The notes: generated by a model from the sequence alone, not told the origin. DNA of 64,000 bases from Neptunicoccus cionae (GCF_014643735.1 NZ_BMKA01000002.1:186001-250000); one strand, 5' to 3'; positions 18,455-28,744 are shown, counted from the first letter of the stretch. Made by a program: numbers and translations.

Positions 18455-20395
18455 TTAATCCGCCGCAGCACGACCCTTGAGGGCAACAATACCCTTGGGC
18501 CGGAATTGAATGAAGAGAATGATAAAGAGGATCATATAGGTCTGCGCCGCCAGCGTGTTTGAAGGGTTCAACCATTCGATCCCTTTTTGCAGGAAACCGA
18601 TCAGCGATGCCCCCGCCAGCGTGCCCCAGACATTGCCTACACCGCCTACGACCACGGTCATGAAGCTTTGCACAATGTAATCCGCACCCATTTCAGATGT
18701 GACTTTGGCATAAAGCCCGATGGCCACCCCCGCGATCCCTGCGATCCCGGAGCCGAGCCCGAAGGTCATCATGTTGATCCGGTCGGGATTGATCCCCATT
18801 GATGCCGCCATGCCGGGGTTTTGCGTCACGGCCCGCACTTCCAGCCCCAGCCTTGTGCGTTTCAGAACGAAGAGGATCACCATCAAAAACAGCAATGCCA
18901 GTACAAAGATCGCAATGCGGATGTAGCTGATCGCAATCACATCGTTGAACACCAACGCACCGTCCAGCCACTCGGGCGAGGTCAGCGGCCGCGCCTGTGT
19001 GCCAAAGATGTTCTTGGCCAGTTGTTGCAACGCGATGGAAATCCCGAAGGTCGCCAAAAGCGTTTCCAGCGGTCGGTGGTAAAGGTGCCGGATCACCAGC
19101 CGCTCCATCGCGACCCCAGCGGCAAAAGTAATGGCAAAGGCCAGTGGTAGGGCGACAATGATCGACACGGTGTAATCGGGCACAAACTGCTGCACCACAT
19201 AACCGGTGTAAGCCCCCATCATGATGAACTCGCCGTGGGCCATGTTGATAACCCCCATCACACCGAAGGTAATGGCAAGTCCGATGGCCGCCAGAAAGTA
19301 GATCGAGGCGAGCGACAGCGCATCAAGCCCGAGATCAACCGTCTGGCTGAGCGCGACACTGGTTTCAATTCCGTTCAGCGCCAAACGCGCGGCATCGGTG
19401 ATGGCCGCGTCATTCTCGGTATATTCAAGATAGAACTTATGGGCAGCCACAGCTTTGGCTTGGGCATCATCGCTGACACGCACCGGCACTGTCCCGTCCT
19501 GTGCCAGCTGGTCATAGGCCCGCGCGCGCATTTCATCGGTGCCAAGTTCGGCCACCGGCACGCCGCCAACACGCCCACCGTCCATATGGGTTAACAAAGC
19601 ATCGCGGATCGCGTCCTTGGTCACACGCGCAGGTGCAAGTTTTGCCGCCACCAGACGTGTGTAAGCTTCTGCTACAGAAATATCTTCGCCAATTGTCAAC
19701 ACTTTGGCAATGTTCGCGCCTTCTGGCAGGGTCTTGGCGACAGCGGGGTCAGCCGCCAGAATGGTATTGAGCACTGCACGGGTGTCTACGGACAGATCAC
19801 CGGACAGCCCTTTAATCGCTTCGATCCGGTCCTGCGGTGTTTCGCCAAAAGTGGCCACCAGCATACCGGCGAGGCGTTGTTTCACTGCCTTAAGGTCGGC
19901 ATCAGCCTCCCCCGCCACAGAGGCCTGCAACGGGCCAAGCTGGCTTGCGTCCATGCTGCGGGCGATGGAATCCACCGCCGATCGACGTTTGTTTATATCG
20001 GGATCGGACAGCTGGAACCGAACCAGCGCATCGCCGATTGCACGACGCACCCCGCCGTTCGGGCGCACCTTTTGCAGCTCTTGCGTGCCAGCCGCCAGCC
20101 TATCGCCACTGTCGAGGTCTTGTAGTTGCACCTCTCCCGAACTGTCCAGCCTGCGAAAGAATATCCCGTCGCTCTCACGGCGTACAATTTCGCGGTCGCG
20201 CCATGCTTCCAGAAAGGGCAGCGCTTGGGGCAGTCCGCTTGCGACCAGATCATCCAGCACTACGCTGACACTGCTGCGGGACGGCTTGGCAACCTCCGCG
20301 GCGTGGGTCTGCAAAATGTCCTGCAAGGATTGGGCGTAAACGATCGAGGACAGCAGCAGCCAGAAGGACACAGCTAGTGAGAGCAGTCGCAACAT
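18455..20395 (-). CDS. urtB: Urea ABC transporter permease UrtB with large N-terminal periplasmic domain
   Basis: This is a 646-residue protein. A signal-like segment (1-22, ending VYAQ) is followed by about 330 residues of soluble, helix-rich sequence containing Asp/Arg-rich repeats, then a LivH-type permease domain from about 355 (YFLAAIGLAITFGVMGVINMAHGEF). Proteobacterial UrtB commonly has such an extension of unknown role. ATG 20395 is preferred because it starts directly at the signal peptide. GTG 20422 in the same frame is possible, and neither has a strong ribosome-binding site. Confidence 0.88.
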   Translation of the reverse strand: MLRLLSLAVSFWLLLSSIVYAQSLQDILQTHAAEVAKPSRSSVSVVLDDLVASGLPQALPFLEAWRDREIVRRESDGIFFRRLDSSGEVQLQDLDSGDRLAAGTQELQKVRPNGGVRRAIGDALVRFQLSDPDINKRRSAVDSIARSMDASQLGPLQASVAGEADADLKAVKQRLAGMLVATFGETPQDRIEAIKGLSGDLSVDTRAVLNTILAADPAVAKTLPEGANIAKVLTIGEDISVAEAYTRLVAAKLAPARVTKDAIRDALLTHMDGGRVGGVPVAELGTDEMRARAYDQLAQDGTVPVRVSDDAQAKAVAAHKFYLEYTENDAAITDAARLALNGIETSVALSQTVDLGLDALSLASIYFLAAIGLAITFGVMGVINMAHGEFIMMGAYTGYVVQQFVPDYTVSIIVALPLAFAITFAAGVAMERLVIRHLYHRPLETLLATFGISIALQQLAKNIFGTQARPLTSPEWLDGALVFNDVIAISYIRIAIFVLALLFLMVILFVLKRTRLGLEVRAVTQNPGMAASMGINPDRINMMTFGLGSGIAGIAGVAIGLYAKVTSEMGADYIVQSFMTVVVGGVGNVWGTLAGASLIGFLQKGIEWLNPSNTLAAQTYMILFIILFIQFRPKGIVALKGRAAAD

Positions 20396-20430
20396 AAGAA
20401 AGGGGCCGATCTTTAGGGGCACAAGTCATC

Positions 20431-20457
20431 AGGGGCGCAGGATAAACCCGCGCCCCT
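20431..20457 (-). terminator. Stem-loop between urtA and urtB
   Basis: AGGGGCGC (20431-20438) pairs with GCGCCCCT (20450-20457), with further GG/CC pairing inside the loop past one mismatch. No T-run follows on either strand. It lies just after the urtA stop, so it probably stabilises urtA mRNA or attenuates the downstream genes, giving excess binding protein. Confidence 0.6.
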
Positions 20458-20468
20458 GAACGCAATGC

Positions 20469-21749
20469 TTAGTAGTTAGAGGTCATCTGAACACAGGTCT
20501 TGGTCTCTGTGTTGTACATACCGCAGCCAAGCTCTTTCCAGTCAGAGGTCAGAACCGCAGATTCAGGCAGGAAGTCTGTCCAGGCATCGCCCGGCACTTC
20601 TTCGGTCTGGCTTACAATATCGAACTGGCCGTCAGCAGTGATCTCACCAATCAGAACAGGTTTCGCCAGATGGTGGTTTGGTAACATAACAGCCGTGCCG
20701 CCTGTCAGGTTCGCAAATTCCTGCCCGTACATCGCCTCGCGCACTGCATCTACATCTGTGGTTCCGGCCTTTTTGACCGCATTCACCCACATGTTAAAGC
20801 CAATGTAATGGGCCTCCATCGGATCGTTCGTTACACGCTCTTCGCCCATCTTGGCTTTCCACGCAGCAACCCATTTTTCGTTCGCTTCGGATTCTGCGGA
20901 CTGAAAGTAGTTCCACGCCGCCAAATGCCCGACCAGATCAGACGTATCCAGACCGGACAGTTCTTCTTCCCCGACAGAGAAAGCAACAACCGGCAGATCA
21001 TCGGCAGAAACGCCCGCCGCGGCCAATTCTTTATAAAACCCGATATTCGCATCCCCGTTGATGGTAGAGATCACACCAACCTGTTTACCATCCGCACCAA
21101 GTGCGACCACGTCCGCAACGATCGTCGCCCAGTCAGAATGCCCAAACGGCGTGTAGTTCACAAAGATGTCTTCCTCTGCGATGCCCTTGGACTTCAGGTA
21201 GGATTCCAGAATGTTGTTGGTTGTGCGCGGGTAAACATAATCCGTGCCGAGCAACGCGAATTTCTCAACGCCAAGTTCTTCAAGGAAGTAATCGGTCGCA
21301 GGAATCGCCTGCTGGTTCGGCGCCGCACCCGTGTAAAACACGTTTTTAGAGCTTTCCTCGCCCTCATATTGGACCGGATAGAACATCAAACCGTTCAGTT
21401 CCTCCAAAACTGGCAGCGCGGATTTGCGGCTGACCGACGTCCAGCTGCCAAAGATCACATCGACTTCATTCACTGTCAGCAGCTCGCGTGCTTTTTCCGC
21501 AAACAATGGCCAGTCAGAGGCCGGATCAACCACCACGGTTTCGATCTCGCAATCCAGCAAACCACCGGCTGCGTTCTGGGTTTCCACCAGCAGTTCCATA
21601 GTATCTTTTAGCGTGGTTTCAGAAATCGCCATCGTACCGGACAAAGAGTGCAAAACGCCGACTTTAATAGGATCGGCGCATTCAGCAGCAGCAAGGGAGG
21701 TGGAGCCGAGCAAAGCCGCCAAAACCACACCAGAAGTTTTATAAGTCAT
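20469..21749 (-). CDS. urtA: Urea ABC transporter substrate-binding protein UrtA
   Basis: The 426-residue periplasmic protein has a signal peptide (1-23, ending AAA before Glu), then IKVGVLHSLSGTMAISETTL, the UrtA signature. It belongs to the type I Leu/amide-binding family. ATG 21749 starts at the signal peptide; the frame extends to 21920 but with Arg-rich non-coding residues. It heads urtABCDE, normally induced by nitrogen limitation. No urease gene is in the window. Confidence 0.93.
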   Translation of the reverse strand: MTYKTSGVVLAALLGSTSLAAAECADPIKVGVLHSLSGTMAISETTLKDTMELLVETQNAAGGLLDCEIETVVVDPASDWPLFAEKARELLTVNEVDVIFGSWTSVSRKSALPVLEELNGLMFYPVQYEGEESSKNVFYTGAAPNQQAIPATDYFLEELGVEKFALLGTDYVYPRTTNNILESYLKSKGIAEEDIFVNYTPFGHSDWATIVADVVALGADGKQVGVISTINGDANIGFYKELAAAGVSADDLPVVAFSVGEEELSGLDTSDLVGHLAAWNYFQSAESEANEKWVAAWKAKMGEERVTNDPMEAHYIGFNMWVNAVKKAGTTDVDAVREAMYGQEFANLTGGTAVMLPNHHLAKPVLIGEITADGQFDIVSQTEEVPGDAWTDFLPESAVLTSDWKELGCGMYNTETKTCVQMTSNY

Positions 21750-22130
21750 CAAAGTAATTCCCCGTTTTCGCCGCGGGTCGCCGTAAAGGCGCCTGCGCCC
21801 CTTTCCAACGGTGGACCAACCCAATAGGTTGGACCCGCAACAGTTGTGTTGTGGTCGTGTGGCGGGAAAAATCTGCCAGGATAGCCCGTCACGCGACGCC
21901 CGAGTCATTCGGGCATTCACAGCACATGCCGCAACGCAGCAAATGGCTAGAAATTAATCCATACGAAATCTGCCCTCACGGCCATTGCCCATTTATTCCG
22001 CAAAACACAGGTACACTGCCCGTTTTTCCTACAACTCATATCTGGGTGAAACGAAGGTGGCTCCTCAGATGCCCCCTTCCCCCAAGGGAAAGCGCTTCAC
22101 CTTCTGTGCCCCTTCCCCTAAACCTTACCT
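21750..22130. other. Divergent intergenic region between urtA and an MFS gene
   Basis: This 381-base region should hold the urt promoter. I see an imperfect palindrome at 21813-21835 (GGACCAACC, 5 bases, GGTTGGACC; one mismatch) about 65 bases before the urtA start, and a 6-bp hairpin GCCCGA/TCGGGC at 21898-21914. I looked for a sigma-54 GG-N10-GC element on the urtA strand; the only TGGCA lacks the downstream GC. No gene is apparent. Confidence 0.5.
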
Positions 22131-23339
22131 ATGAATCTGATAGCTTTGCGTTCCCCCGAATTTCGACTCTATTTTATTGGTGCCGTGGCTAATGTGAACG
22201 CCATGTGGATTGCGCGGATTATATTGGGGTGGTTGGCGTGGGACATCACCCACAGTGCGCAGTTTGTCGGAATTGTCGCCGCTTGTTCGCTGGTGCCGAC
22301 CCTTGTGACTGGCCCTTTCTTTGGCGTTTTGGTGGATCGCGCGGATGTGCGTAAGGCAGCGTATTGCACCAACATTTCAATGATCCTGTGCATTGGCGGC
22401 TTGTTGTCCCTTCAGGCGAGCGGAATGGTATCACAGACTACGCTGGTACTGGTGTCGCTGGCGATTGGCACTGTGACAGCGGCCCACCATCCGGTGCGCC
22501 TGTCCCTTGGTCCGCGTCTGGTGGAAAAGAAGCATGTGTCGTCGGTGGTTGCGCTCTCGGCTTTGAACTTCAACCTTGCGCGACTGATCAGTCCTGCTGT
22601 TGGCGGTATTCTAATTGATGTCGTTGGGATTACCGTCGCGCTCGTCATCACTGTCGTTATGTTCTTGCCCAATCTGGCGGTTCTGTTTCGTCTGCATCCC
22701 CGTGCGCTTGAAAAACACGGGGCGGAACCGTTTACCACCGCGATGGCGACAGGGCTGCGCTACATCCGGCAACGCCGGGTTATTGTGGTGATCCTGCTGT
22801 CCACGACCGTCTTTTCCATTGCCCTGCGCGGGGTGCTGGAGGTGCTGCCCATCGTGGCTGACGGCGCGTTCGGGCGGGGGGCTGTCGGGCTTGGGCAGCT
22901 TGGCTCTGCGGTTGGGGCTGGCGCGTTGTGCTCGGCAGTTTACAAAACACTCCACAATAGCGCGCGTCCTGCAAACACCGATGCTCTTTCGCCGTTCAAC
23001 CTCGGGGTGGCCACTGCGGGTTTGGTGGCAATCGGGTTGATCGGGAACACTGATACATGGGCTGTGGCACTGGCCTGTGCAGCCGTTCTAGGGGCAAGCG
23101 GCACCTATTTCGGCGTCACAATGCAATCCCTGATCCAGACGGATCTGCCCGATGATATGCGCGGGCGGGTTATGTCGATCTGGGTGGTTGTGGGGCTTGG
23201 GTCTACCGCGCTCGGGGCGTTTGTGCTGGGAGCGCTGGCCGATATTATCGGGCTGTCCCTGTCGAGCGCCGGTATGGCCGTTTTCGGGTTCATCACCTTG
23301 ATGTCCCTATCGCTTTATATCCATCGGGACGCAAAGTAA
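22131..23339 (+). CDS. MFS transporter, MFS_3 (EntS-like) type
   Basis: The 402-residue protein has about twelve hydrophobic helices and the MFS loop motif GVLVDRADVRK (about 63-73). LRSPEFRLYFIGAVANVNAMWIARI at the N-terminus is characteristic of the MFS_3 exporter group that includes the enterobactin exporter EntS. A strong ribosome-binding site is not seen before ATG 22131. Substrate unknown; no siderophore genes are nearby. Confidence 0.82.
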   Translation: MNLIALRSPEFRLYFIGAVANVNAMWIARIILGWLAWDITHSAQFVGIVAACSLVPTLVTGPFFGVLVDRADVRKAAYCTNISMILCIGGLLSLQASGMVSQTTLVLVSLAIGTVTAAHHPVRLSLGPRLVEKKHVSSVVALSALNFNLARLISPAVGGILIDVVGITVALVITVVMFLPNLAVLFRLHPRALEKHGAEPFTTAMATGLRYIRQRRVIVVILLSTTVFSIALRGVLEVLPIVADGAFGRGAVGLGQLGSAVGAGALCSAVYKTLHNSARPANTDALSPFNLGVATAGLVAIGLIGNTDTWAVALACAAVLGASGTYFGVTMQSLIQTDLPDDMRGRVMSIWVVVGLGSTALGAFVLGALADIIGLSLSSAGMAVFGFITLMSLSLYIHRDAK

Positions 23340-23347
23340 CAGGACGA

Positions 23348-23380
23348 CCGGCAGGCCAGCGCAACACGCCCGCCTGCCGG
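23348..23380. terminator. Bidirectional terminator hairpin between convergent genes
   Basis: CCGGCAGGC (23348-23356) and GCCTGCCGG (23372-23380) form a perfect 9-bp stem with a 15-base loop. It lies between the stops of the plus-strand MFS gene and the minus-strand RTX gene. No long T-run follows on either side, so termination may be inefficient or protein-assisted. Confidence 0.6.
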
Positions 23381-23393
23381 ATTAATTCTGCGC

Positions 23394-24569
23394 TTAGACA
23401 GCTACCAGCGTCACTTGATCCGCTGTCAGCCCAGCCCCGCCGTTCACCACAGCCACCGCAGCGCCGTTGACGAGAACAGTAGCACCCGAGCCGTCTTCGA
23501 GGTCTTCGACCTCTACAAGCGGGACGCCTGCATCCGCGTCATAGTCGATGAAGAGCCCATCTTCATCCGCGACGAAATCCTTGATCACCGCGGCGGTTTC
23601 GATGTCCTCGCGTACATCGATTGCAAAGCCGTCACTGCCATCACCACCGGTCGCGCTGTCACCGTCCTGAAGAATAATCAGATCGTCGCCCTCGCCCCCG
23701 AAAAGCGCATCCGCAGCACCGTCATTCAGTATCAGATCAAAGCCGGTCACGCCTGCCTCGGCAGCTGCCAGATCAAAGCTTGCGCCGGTGATCAAGTCAT
23801 TGCCATTGCCGCCGTAGATTTCGTCCTGACCGCCTTCGCCGTAGAGAACATCATCACCGTCCGCGCCGTGCATAAAGTCGGCACCTGCGCCGCCCAGCAG
23901 ATCATCATCACCAATGCCGCCGCGCAGTTCATCTTCGCCAAAGCCGCCAAAGAGCGTATCGTTGCCTGCGTTGCCGTAAATTAGATCATCGCCCTCGTTA
24001 CCCGACAATTCGTCCCAGCCGTTATCACCGTAAACTGTGTCATCGTCCGCGCCACCGCTGATCAGATCGCCGTGCTCGCCGCCAAACAGCGTATCATTCT
24101 CTGTACCGCCGGAAATATCGTCCGCACCGTCACCACCATAGACCAGATCAGCCCCTTGACCGCCTGTCATCAGGTCATCCCCCGCCCCGCCGTAGGCAAT
24201 GTCGCGGTATTCGCCCATGCGCAGCGTATCGTCTCCGTCATTACCGTAGAGCACATCCTGCCCCCAGCCGCCGTCGATCGAATCGTCGCCGTCACCACCC
24301 GTAATCAGATCGTTTCCGGTGCCGCCCCGCACTTCGTCGTCGCCGCCCAGCATATCCGCCGTGTCATCGCCACCGTTCAGGATAGCCCGTTCGTCCGCGT
24401 CAGTGCCTTCAAATTCGTTGTCATCATCATCGCCAATGTAAATCGTCGGCTCGTCGATGGTTGGCTCTTCCATACTTGCGTTGTTGTCATCATCGTCATC
24501 ACGGATTTCATCAACCCCCCAGATAACAGCGCCCAGTCCTACCAAAGACAATAAAACAATCTCGATCAT
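23394..24569 (-). CDS. RTX calcium-binding protein with N-terminal membrane anchor
   Basis: This is a 391-residue, very acidic protein. Residues 1-18 (MIEIVLLSLVGLGAVIWG) form one hydrophobic helix, followed by an Asp/Glu-rich linker (22-66). From about 60 to 300 there are many GGxGxDxxx hemolysin-type nonapeptide repeats that fold into a calcium-binding beta-roll. The C-terminal about 80 residues resemble the tail of type I-secreted RTX proteins. No adhesin or enzyme domain and no HlyB/HlyD genes are nearby. The N-terminal helix is unusual for secreted RTX proteins and may tether it to the inner membrane. Function unknown. Confidence 0.75.
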   Translation of the reverse strand: MIEIVLLSLVGLGAVIWGVDEIRDDDDDNNASMEEPTIDEPTIYIGDDDDNEFEGTDADERAILNGGDDTADMLGGDDEVRGGTGNDLITGGDGDDSIDGGWGQDVLYGNDGDDTLRMGEYRDIAYGGAGDDLMTGGQGADLVYGGDGADDISGGTENDTLFGGEHGDLISGGADDDTVYGDNGWDELSGNEGDDLIYGNAGNDTLFGGFGEDELRGGIGDDDLLGGAGADFMHGADGDDVLYGEGGQDEIYGGNGNDLITGASFDLAAAEAGVTGFDLILNDGAADALFGGEGDDLIILQDGDSATGGDGSDGFAIDVREDIETAAVIKDFVADEDGLFIDYDADAGVPLVEVEDLEDGSGATVLVNGAAVAVVNGGAGLTADQVTLVAV

Positions 24570-24830
24570 AACCTATTCATCTCCAAATCGCCAAAAATTG
24601 GCGTTACGCACACTCTGTTGCCCCTGACCGCAACCAGATGCGGCCAAGCTAAAGGTTAACAAGTTTTGGATCAAAGGAACACAAATTCGACACAATCCCG
24701 CCTCTTTCCAACCAAAAAAAGGCGTTTAGGCGGGGCAACTGTTTCTCATGCTCAAACAATACCACGATAGCTAGGTCATTGTTTTCATTGCACCCGGCCG
24801 ATGTCGAATCAACCCGCCGGACAACAAAAG

Positions 24831-24852
24831 AGGGGGAGCCTGCGCTCCCCCT
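24831..24852 (-). terminator. nrdJ transcription terminator
   Basis: AGGGGGAGC (24831-24839) and GCTCCCCCT (24844-24852) form a perfect 9-bp stem with a 4-base loop. On the minus strand it is followed by CTTTTGTTG. It lies about 95 bases past the nrdJ stop and is the better of two tandem hairpins. Confidence 0.75.
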
Positions 24853-24911
24853 GAGTTATGTATTCAGGCTATTGATTTTCCGCTCGATCGGTTGCCTGCG
24901 CCTGAAGCCTT

Positions 24912-24933
24912 AGGGGGCAGCGCACCGCCCCCT
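24912..24933 (-). terminator. First hairpin downstream of nrdJ
   Basis: AGGGGGC (24912-24918) pairs with GCCCCCT (24927-24933), 12 bases after the nrdJ stop codon. It lacks a T-run, so it may protect the mRNA 3' end or act together with the stronger hairpin at 24831. Confidence 0.5.
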
Positions 24934-24944
24934 GTCTGAATAAC

Positions 24945-27900
24945 CTAGCTACATCCCGAGGTTGCGCCGCAGGTGTTGCACTTCATGCAGGTGCCGTTGC
25001 GCACCAGAGTGTAGTTGCCGCAATCCCCGCAGGCATCGCCTTCATAACCCTGCATTTTTGCCTTGGCGCGATCGTCCATCTGAAGCGGAGCCGCCGCGAC
25101 TGCTGCGGGTGCGACCGGCGCCGGAGCGGGTTGCTCTGCAAAGCCGCCACCCACAGAAACCTTTGACTGGGCAGCGCCGAACAGGCCGGTCTGACTGCCT
25201 TGCAGGACCATCAGTTCCTGTGGCATCCGGTGCCGGTGATAACCCGGAGACACCACCTGTTTCAGCATGGCAACCGCATCATCGGACGCCGGACGCACGT
25301 TGCTGGTGCCTTCTTCCACGCCGCGACCCAGATCGTCAAACGATGTGCCTTGTGGTTTCACATGGGCCAGATCGGTGCGGTCGAGATAGGACACGGCCAG
25401 TTCACGGAAGATGTAATCCAGAATAGAAGTCGCATTCTTGATGCTGTCGTTGCCCTGCACCATGCCCGCCGGTTCAAAGCGGGTGAATGTGAAGGCATCG
25501 ACAAATTCATCCAGCGGCACACCGTATTGGAGACCAACCGACACCGCGATGGCGAAGTTGTTCATCATGGCGCGGAAGCCCGCCCCTTCCTTGTGCATGT
25601 CGATAAAGATTTCGCCCAGATTGCCGTCTTCATATTCGCCGGTGCGCAGGTAAACCTTATGCCCGCCAACAGTGGCCTTCTGGGTATAGCCCTTGCGCCG
25701 TTCCGGCAGCTTCGCCCGCGCTTGTGCCACTTCCTTGATGATCACTTTCTCAACGATTTTTTCTGCCAGTATCTGCGCCCGCTCCCCTGCTGGGGCTTCG
25801 GCCAGTGTCTCTTCGAGATCCTCGTCGTCTTCGATCAGCGCGGCGGACAGCGGCTGGCTCAGCTTGGAACCGTCCCGATAAAGCGCGTTTGCTTTCACAC
25901 CCAAAGACCAGCTCAGCTCATAGGCTTTCTGGCAATCCTCGATGGTTGCATCGTTCGGCATGTTGATCGTCTTGGAGATCGCACCAGAGATGAACGATTG
26001 CGCCGCAGCCATCATGGTGATGTGGCTGTTCACCGACAGATACCGTTTGCCGATCTTGCCGCAGGGGTTGGCGCAGTCAAAGACGGACAGGTGCTCGTCC
26101 TTCAGGAAGGGCGCGCCTTCCAGTGTCATCGTGCCGCAAACGTGGTTGTTGGCCGCTTCGATCTGTTTCTTGCTAAAGCCAAGATGCGTCAGCAGATCAA
26201 AGGACGGATCGTTCAACTGCGCCTCTGGAATGCCGAGCGTGCCGGAGCAGAACTCGGTCCCAAGCGTCCACTGGTTGAACACAAAGCGAATGTCAAAGGC
26301 GGTGGGCAGTGCGGCCTCTACCTTTTTCAGCTCCTCAGGGCCAAAGCCGTGACCCGTAAGAGAGGTGTGGTTAATGTCCGGCGCGTGGCCCATCGAACCG
26401 TGGCCCACCGCATAGGACACGATTTCCTCTACTTTTGCAGTGCTATAGCCCAGTTTCACCAGCGCAGCCGGAACAGACTGGTTGATAATCTTGAAGTAAC
26501 CGCCACCGGCCAGTTTCTTGAACTTCACCAGCGCGAAGTCAGGTTCAATCCCTGTGGTGTCACAATCCATCACCAGACCGATGGTGCCGGTGGGGGCAAT
26601 CACGGACACTTGCGCGTTGCGGTATCCGTGCTTTTCACCCAGCGCCACAGCCTCTTCCCAAACGGTTTTTGACAGGGCAGACAGTTCTTCATCAGGACAG
26701 TTTGCATGATCCAGTGGCACAGGTGTCACATCCAGAGCGTCATAGCCCTCAGTCGCCCCTTGCGCTGCAAGCGCGTGGTTACGCATGACCCGCAGCATGT
26801 GATCGGCATTCTTGGCATGACCGGGAAATGCGCCCAGCTCTTTGGCCATTTCCGCAGATGTCGCATAAGCCACACCCGTCATCACGGCGGTCAGCGCGGC
26901 ACACATGGCGCGGCCTTCGTCGGAGTCGTAGGAATAGCCCATGTTCATCAGCAAACCGCCAATATTGGCATAGCCCAGACCCAGCGTGCGGAACTTGTAG
27001 GACCGTTCCGCGATTTCCTTGGACGGGAATTGCGCCATCAGTACACTGATTTCCAGCGTCATCGTCCACAGGCGGGAGGCGTGCATGTAGGATGCCGCAT
27101 CGAATTTGCCATCCGTGTAGAACTTCAACAGGTTCATGGACGCAAGGTTACAGGCCGTGTCATCAAGGAACATGTATTCCGAGCAAGGGTTCGAACCACG
27201 GATCGCGCCATCTTCGGGGCAGGTGTGCCACTGGTTGATCGTGTCGTGATACTGAACACCCGGATCGGCGCAGGCCCAAGCGGCGTGCCCGATATCTTCC
27301 CACAGTTCCCGTGCGCTGACAGTTTCAGCCACTTCGCCGTCGGTGCGGCGCAGCAGTTCCCAAGGCTGGTCGTTTTCGGCCGCTTTCAGAAATGCGTTGG
27401 TGACGCGGACCGAGTTGTTGGAGTTCTGTCCGGCAACAGTGCCGTAGGCTTCGGAATCCCAGTCGGTGTCGTAAGTCGGGAATTCGATACTCTCAAACCC
27501 TTGCCGTGCATATTGCAGCACGCGGTTGATGTAGGTTTCGGGAATACGGGCTTTCTTGGCGGATTTGATCGCGCCTTTCAGTCCGGCATTGGCTTTGGGA
27601 TCAAATGCCCCCTCTTCGGACCCGTCCCAAGCACGGATCGCGCCGAAAATCTCGTTCAGTTTATCTTCGTGCATCTTGGAACCGGCGACGAGGGAAGCAA
27701 CCTTTTGTTCCTCGCGTACTTTCCAATTAATGAAATCACTGATGTCGGGATGATCCATATCGCAGATCACCATCTTGGCCGCACGACGTGTGGTGCCACC
27801 CGATTTAATTGCGCCGGCGGCTCTGTCCCCGATCTTCAAAAAGGACATAAGTCCCGAGGATTTGCCGCCGCCGCCCAGTGGCTCTGAAGCACTTCGCAGG

Positions 27901-28604
27901 GAGGAGAAGTTTGTACCCGTGCCCGAGCCGTATTTGAACAACCGCGCTTCGCGGACCCACAGGTCCATAATCCCGCCCTCGTTCACCAGATCGTCGGAAA
28001 CGGACTGAATGAAACAAGCGTGGGGTTGCGGGTGTTCATAGGCTGACTTCGACTTGGTCAGCTTGCCGGTCTTATAATCTACGTAATGGTGCCCTTGGCT
28101 TGGACCATCAATGCCATAGGCCCAGTGCAGACCGGTGTTAAACCATTGCGGGCTGTTGGGGGCTGCCATTTGATTGGCCAACATGAACCGCATTTCATCG
28201 TAATAGGCGCGTGCGTCTGATTCTGTATCAAACATGCCGCCCTTCCAGCCCCAATAGGCCCAAGCGCCTGCCAGACGGTCAAAGACCTGCTTGGCCGAAG
28301 TTTCACCGTCATACCCGCCAGAAGCCTTTGCCGCAGCGTCCGCCGCCGGAACAGAACGCCATAGAAATTCAGGAACGCCCTTTTCCTGCACCTTCTCCAG
28401 CTTTGCTGCCAGACCCGCCTTGCGGAAATATTTCTGCGCAATCACATCCGCCGCCACCTGGCTCCAGTTTTGGGGCACTTCCACGGCTTCTAATGCAAAA
28501 ACAACAGTCCCGTCTGGGTTCCGGATTTCCGAGGTTGTCGTGTGGAATGCTATATCCGCATAAGCATCGTGGTTTTCTTTGGTGAATCGACGGTCGATCT
28601 TCAT
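24945..28604 (-). CDS. nrdJ: Vitamin B12-dependent (class II) ribonucleoside-diphosphate reductase
   Basis: The 1219-residue enzyme uses adenosylcobalamin to convert ribonucleotides to deoxyribonucleotides. The radical-enzyme core is recognisable from [31 protein letters not shown] (catalytic Cys and Asn-Pro-Cys-Ser-Glu loop) and [21 protein letters not shown]. The C-terminus, with [18 protein letters not shown] and a final CGATSGCS, is a zinc-ribbon-like Cys cluster used for re-reduction. ATG 28604 follows GGGG and starts the conserved [10 protein letters not shown]. Probable NrdR boxes lie upstream. It is the only ribonucleotide reductase gene in the window. Confidence 0.95.
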   Translation of the reverse strand: MKIDRRFTKENHDAYADIAFHTTTSEIRNPDGTVVFALEAVEVPQNWSQVAADVIAQKYFRKAGLAAKLEKVQEKGVPEFLWRSVPAADAAAKASGGYDGETSAKQVFDRLAGAWAYWGWKGGMFDTESDARAYYDEMRFMLANQMAAPNSPQWFNTGLHWAYGIDGPSQGHHYVDYKTGKLTKSKSAYEHPQPHACFIQSVSDDLVNEGGIMDLWVREARLFKYGSGTGTNFSSLRSASEPLGGGGKSSGLMSFLKIGDRAAGAIKSGGTTRRAAKMVICDMDHPDISDFINWKVREEQKVASLVAGSKMHEDKLNEIFGAIRAWDGSEEGAFDPKANAGLKGAIKSAKKARIPETYINRVLQYARQGFESIEFPTYDTDWDSEAYGTVAGQNSNNSVRVTNAFLKAAENDQPWELLRRTDGEVAETVSARELWEDIGHAAWACADPGVQYHDTINQWHTCPEDGAIRGSNPCSEYMFLDDTACNLASMNLLKFYTDGKFDAASYMHASRLWTMTLEISVLMAQFPSKEIAERSYKFRTLGLGYANIGGLLMNMGYSYDSDEGRAMCAALTAVMTGVAYATSAEMAKELGAFPGHAKNADHMLRVMRNHALAAQGATEGYDALDVTPVPLDHANCPDEELSALSKTVWEEAVALGEKHGYRNAQVSVIAPTGTIGLVMDCDTTGIEPDFALVKFKKLAGGGYFKIINQSVPAALVKLGYSTAKVEEIVSYAVGHGSMGHAPDINHTSLTGHGFGPEELKKVEAALPTAFDIRFVFNQWTLGTEFCSGTLGIPEAQLNDPSFDLLTHLGFSKKQIEAANNHVCGTMTLEGAPFLKDEHLSVFDCANPCGKIGKRYLSVNSHITMMAAAQSFISGAISKTINMPNDATIEDCQKAYELSWSLGVKANALYRDGSKLSQPLSAALIEDDEDLEETLAEAPAGERAQILAEKIVEKVIIKEVAQARAKLPERRKGYTQKATVGGHKVYLRTGEYEDGNLGEIFIDMHKEGAGFRAMMNNFAIAVSVGLQYGVPLDEFVDAFTFTRFEPAGMVQGNDSIKNATSILDYIFRELAVSYLDRTDLAHVKPQGTSFDDLGRGVEEGTSNVRPASDDAVAMLKQVVSPGYHRHRMPQELMVLQGSQTGLFGAAQSKVSVGGGFAEQPAPAPVAPAAVAAAPLQMDDRAKAKMQGYEGDACGDCGNYTLVRNGTCMKCNTCGATSGCS

Positions 28605-28712
28605 TTCTGCCCCTAAGCGTATCTTGTCGTTAAAACGTAATCGGAACGGCAAAGGCCCTCCCCTAAATGTCTCTGCTACCGATTACTGCACAAATTTGGC
28701 CCCTATGACGTG

Positions 28713-28728
28713 CCACTAAATGTTGTGG
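28713..28728. promoter_or_regulatory. NrdR box 1 upstream of nrdJ
   Basis: CCACTAAATGTTGTGG matches 12 of 16 positions of the NrdR consensus acaCwAtATaTwGtgt, including the central CwA..TwG core. It starts 109 bases upstream of the nrdJ ATG. NrdR is the ATP/dATP-sensing repressor of ribonucleotide reductase genes. Confidence 0.6.
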
Positions 28729-28744
28729 TGTCATCAGGAACTTC

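Larger units (their letters stand above)
24570..24944. other. Intergenic region between nrdJ and the RTX gene, with terminators
   Basis: This 375-base region holds the nrdJ terminator hairpins annotated separately and, toward 24570-24780, AT-rich sequence likely to contain the RTX-gene promoter. No open frame with family resemblance was seen. Confidence 0.5.

Noticed and set aside
21860-21890. Possible sigma-54 promoter upstream of urtA
   Set aside because: The only TGGCA-like element on the urtA strand does not have GC at the required 10-base distance from the GG.
23394-24569. Repeat array mistaken for DNA tandem repeats
   Set aside because: The recurring GCC/GTC-rich units are codons of RTX nonapeptides in a continuous reading frame, not a non-coding satellite or CRISPR array.
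25200-26672. 490-codon plus-strand frame inside nrdJ
   Set aside because: It is opposite a clear NrdJ coding region and reads as a Val/His/Arg-rich shadow.
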